Assembly: GCF_037997115.1 (NCBI RefSeq)
Contig: NZ_CP150484.1
Span: 3,408,356-3,449,780, forward strand
Source: Amycolatopsis coloradensis
GTDB lineage: Bacteria > Actinomycetota > Actinomycetes > Mycobacteriales > Pseudonocardiaceae
Direction of reading: 5' to 3'
Length of the DNA stretch: 41,425 bases
Part shown: piece after piece, positions 39,189 to 41,425 of the stretch
How the letters are laid out: every line of letters begins with the position of its first letter
Position numbering within the stretch: position 1 is the stretch's first letter
The notes under the pieces: generated by a model
Told to the model about the DNA's origin: nothing
Database searches by the model: none
Seen by the model: only the letters and a program-made list of their open reading frames with translations
Made by a program: the position numbers and the translations under genes

Positions 39189-39830
39189 TCAGAGCTTTCC
39201 GCGCATGGTCTTCATCCGCTCGATCTCGGCGGACTGGCCGGTGATGACCTCCTGCGCCATCTCCTGCGCCTTGATCTCCACACCCTTGCCGAGCTGGGCT
39301 TCGGCCATGGTCAGCGCGCCCTGGTGGTGCGCGATCATGAGGTCGAGGAACAGCTTTTCGAACGCCACCCCGTTCGCCGCGCGCAGCTCCGCCAGCTGGG
39401 CCTCGGTCGCCATGCCCGGCATGAGCGCGTGATCGTGCCCGCCACCGTGGCCCGCGTGCCCTTCGCCCGGCACCGGCTTGCCGCGGTCGGACAACCAGGT
39501 CTTCATCATCGTGACCTCGCCGTCCTGCGCGACCGAGATCCGCCCGGCGATCGCCCGGATCTGCTCGTTCGCCGTCTTTCCCGGCACCAGATCGGTCATC
39601 ACCTTCGCCTGCTGGTGATGGGGGATCATCATCGTCATGTACTCGACGTCGGCCTCGTTGGGCTGATCGCGGTTCACTGGGGCGGGGGAGCCGGTCCCCG
39701 CCTGCTCTCCGGGCTTCCCGGGCACGATCACCGGAGCGCTTTGGGCCGGTTGCGCCGGAGTTTCGTCGCCGGTGCAGCCCGAGACTACGAAAGCAGCGGC
39801 GACCAGTGCCGATGTCAAACTTTTTCTCAT
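39189..39830 (-). CDS. DUF305 lipoprotein
   Basis: 213 residues. Lipoprotein signal with lipobox VSGC (Cys19), a Pro/Gly linker, and two His-rich DUF305 ferritin-like repeats: YMTMMIPHHQQAKVM and LMIAHHQGALTMA, with Met-rich stretches and a GHAGHGGGHDHALMPGM segment that looks copper-binding. GGAGGAA precedes ATG. Anchored at the outer side of the membrane, the role is probably copper binding, although the function of DUF305 is not settled. Divergent from the LVIVD-repeat gene. Confidence 0.9.
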   Translation of the reverse strand: MRKSLTSALVAAAFVVSGCTGDETPAQPAQSAPVIVPGKPGEQAGTGSPAPVNRDQPNEADVEYMTMMIPHHQQAKVMTDLVPGKTANEQIRAIAGRISVAQDGEVTMMKTWLSDRGKPVPGEGHAGHGGGHDHALMPGMATEAQLAELRAANGVAFEKLFLDLMIAHHQGALTMAEAQLGKGVEIKAQEMAQEVITGQSAEIERMKTMRGKL

Positions 39831-39869
39831 CCCGGGAGTTCCTCCGTTGGTCGGTATCTGTTGAGCCTA

Positions 39870-39883
39870 AATAAGGAATAAGG
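39870..39883. repeat. Tandem AATAAGG repeat in divergent gap
   Basis: AATAAGG occurs twice without spacer (39870-39876, 39877-39883) in an AT-rich patch between the DUF305 gene and the LVIVD gene. It could be a regulator site or -10 region; TTGAGC (39861-39866) is a nearby -35-like hexamer. Confidence 0.35.
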
Positions 39884-39917
39884 TGCGCGTAAAGCTGGGT
39901 GGAAGGAGAGCCATATC

Positions 39918-41378
39918 GTGCTGCAGCCTGGGCTGAAACGCCGCTTGACCAGGGTCTTCGTGTCGGCGGCCGCAGTCGCCGCCCTCGGGGCTTCCAGCGC
40001 GCTCGCCGCGCCGGCCGTCATCGCCGAACCGTCGGCGACCGCGATTCCGGGCGTGGACGAGATCGTCCACAGCCCCAACCTCCGGTCGATCGCGAACGTC
40101 CCGCAGCAGGGACCGTTCACCAAGGACTCGACCGGCACCGACATCGCGTTCACCAAGGGACACGCGATCGTCGGCACCTACGACGGGTTCAACGTCTACG
40201 ACGTCCGCAACCCGTACCGCCCGAAGATCGTCAGCCAGGTCCTGTGCCCCGGCGGGCAGAACGACGTGTCGATCTCCGGCGACCTGCTCTTCCTGTCGAC
40301 CGACTCGTCGCGCAGCGACAACTCGTGCAACAGCGTCTCGAAGCCCGCCTCGGAGAAGTCGGCGTGGGAGGGCATCAAGATCTTCGACATCTCGAACCTC
40401 GCGGCGCCGAAGTACGTAGCGGCGATCGAGACCGACTGCGGTTCGCACACCAACACCCTGGTGCCGGACAAGCGCGGCAAGGACGTCTACATCTACGTCT
40501 CGTCGTACGCGCCGGCGGCCAACCTGCCCGACTGTCAGCCGCCGCACGACAAGCTGTCGATCATCAAGGTACCCGTGAAGGACCCGGCGAAGGCTTCGCT
40601 GGTCGCGACGCCGGTGCTGTTCCCGGCGGACGACGGCGGCGGCAACCCCGGCGGCACCAACCCCGACGGCACCCGCCGGTCGGCGACCACCGGCTGCCAC
40701 GACCTGACGGCGCTGCCGGAGAAGGACCTGATGGCCGGTGCCTGCATGGGTGACGGCGTCCTGCTCGACATCTCCGACCGGCTCAAGCCGCGGGTCCTCA
40801 ACCGCGTGCAGGACAACGTGAACTTCGCGTTCTGGCACAGCGCCACCTTCAACAACGACGCCACCAAGATCGTCTTCACCGACGAGCTCGGTGGCGGCGG
40901 GATGGCGACCTGCCTCGAGAAGTTCGGCTCCACCCGCGGCGCCAACGGCATCTACCAGATCACCGGCCGCGGCGACGACCGCAAGCTGGAGTTCGTCAGC
41001 TACTACAAGATCCCGCGCCTGCAGTCCGAGACCGAGAACTGTGTGGCGCACAACGGTTCGCTGATCCCGGTGCCGGGCAAGGACATCATGGTCCAGTCCT
41101 GGTACCAGGGCGGCGTCTCGGTGTGGGACTTCACCGACGCGAAGAACCCGAAGGAGATCGCGTTCTGGGAGCGTGGCCCGCTCTCGAACGAGAAGCTCGT
41201 CGGCGGTGGGACGTGGTCGGCTTACTGGTACAACGGCCACATCTACTCGTCCGACATCGTGAAGGGCCTGGACGTCCTGGACCTCAACGACTGGCGGACC
41301 TTCCCGGCGAAGCTCGTCCGGCAGAACGAGTTCAACGCCCAGACGCAGTACAAGCTGCACCCGGGCTTCAACAAGTGA
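39918..41378 (+). CDS. Secreted LVIVD-repeat (beta-propeller) protein
   Basis: 486 residues, GTG 39918 with GGAAGGAGAG upstream. A Sec signal (TRVFVSAAAVAALGASSALAAPA) is followed by repeated blades of the LVIVD type: GYDGFNVYDVRNPYRPKIV-like, WEGIKIFDISNLAAPKYVA, GVLLDISDRLKPRVLNRV, GVSVWDFTDAKNPKEIAFW, GLDVLDLNDWRTFP. Each blade has D-x-x-N-P. Several His/Cys (DCGSHTNTL, GCHDL, FWHSAT, NCVAHNGSL) cluster in the propeller and could bind metal. Function unknown; consistently found next to DUF305 in actinobacteria. Confidence 0.9.
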   Translation: MLQPGLKRRLTRVFVSAAAVAALGASSALAAPAVIAEPSATAIPGVDEIVHSPNLRSIANVPQQGPFTKDSTGTDIAFTKGHAIVGTYDGFNVYDVRNPYRPKIVSQVLCPGGQNDVSISGDLLFLSTDSSRSDNSCNSVSKPASEKSAWEGIKIFDISNLAAPKYVAAIETDCGSHTNTLVPDKRGKDVYIYVSSYAPAANLPDCQPPHDKLSIIKVPVKDPAKASLVATPVLFPADDGGGNPGGTNPDGTRRSATTGCHDLTALPEKDLMAGACMGDGVLLDISDRLKPRVLNRVQDNVNFAFWHSATFNNDATKIVFTDELGGGGMATCLEKFGSTRGANGIYQITGRGDDRKLEFVSYYKIPRLQSETENCVAHNGSLIPVPGKDIMVQSWYQGGVSVWDFTDAKNPKEIAFWERGPLSNEKLVGGGTWSAYWYNGHIYSSDIVKGLDVLDLNDWRTFPAKLVRQNEFNAQTQYKLHPGFNK

Positions 41379-41389
41379 TCGCCTAGCGT

Positions 41390-41425
41390 GCAATGAAAGG
41401 CCCCTTCATCGCAAAATTTGCGATG
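41390..41425. repeat. Start of a large palindromic 3' element
   Basis: ATGAAAGGCCCCTTCAT (41393-41409) is a hairpin with the AAAGGnCCCTT core. Overlapping it, CATCGCAAA (41407-41415) and TTTGCGATG (41417-41425) pair perfectly around one A. The window ends at the last base of the second arm, so the element probably continues. Confidence 0.6.

Overview
The window is high-GC chromosomal DNA from an actinomycete, most likely Amycolatopsis or a close relative in the Pseudonocardiaceae. This rests on strong third-position GC bias, many GTG starts, a SigJ/ECF41-type sigma factor, a split LigD end-joining pair, and a 180-kDa-class NAD-glutamate dehydrogenase. It is mostly an ordinary chromosome arm of small regulator-plus-transporter modules, interrupted by one accessory stretch at about 15.6-19.8 kb.

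Layout. 0.4-2.2 kb: ECF41 sigma factor gene between two VOC/glyoxalase-fold genes, with ECF41-like promoter boxes in the divergent gap. 2.1-4.1 kb: LigD-type ligase and LigD-type polymerase, divergent. 4.1-7.9 kb: a small unknown protein behind a stress-sigma-like promoter, then MarR regulator, PLP decarboxylase and amino-acid permease. 7.9-11.8 kb: ROK and HxlR regulators, an MFS exporter behind a palindrome, an SRPBCC protein, and a small membrane protein whose start looks frameshifted. 11.7-15.6 kb: acetamide utilisation (amide-binding AmiC-like protein, AmiS channel, AmiE amidase) with a divergent MarR gene, then a half-size MFS protein.

15.6-19.8 kb: accessory region. A WXG100-like small protein, an alpha/beta hydrolase with a WXG100-like N-terminus, a lipoprotein and tiny membrane ORFs form a tight operon that looks like a type VII secretion-associated cassette. 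It is followed by a fossil tyrosine integrase and tRNA-Arg(TCT). 20-24.8 kb: I36-type inhibitor, LacI regulator and MFS with a LacI-type operator, orphan histidine kinase, histidine phosphatase. 24.9-32.5 kb: CopD-CtaG fusion, an unknown protein, an SSB paralogue behind two DnaA-box-like sites, EttA, and a large unknown protein with a Pro-rich tail. 32.8-39.2 kb: NAD-glutamate dehydrogenase, translationally linked hotdog thioesterase and an unknown protein, then a small unknown. 39.2-41.4 kb: DUF305 lipoprotein divergent from a secreted LVIVD-repeat protein.

Most modules pair a local regulator with a visible palindrome in the adjacent gap. At least seven genes carry a -10-like hexamer 5-7 nt before the start codon, which suggests leaderless transcription. 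Three small membrane ORFs (near 83, 11297 and 18729) appear broken by single-base changes or a stop; these are either decaying genes or assembly errors. No CRISPR array, rRNA, intact transposase or biosynthetic cluster was seen.
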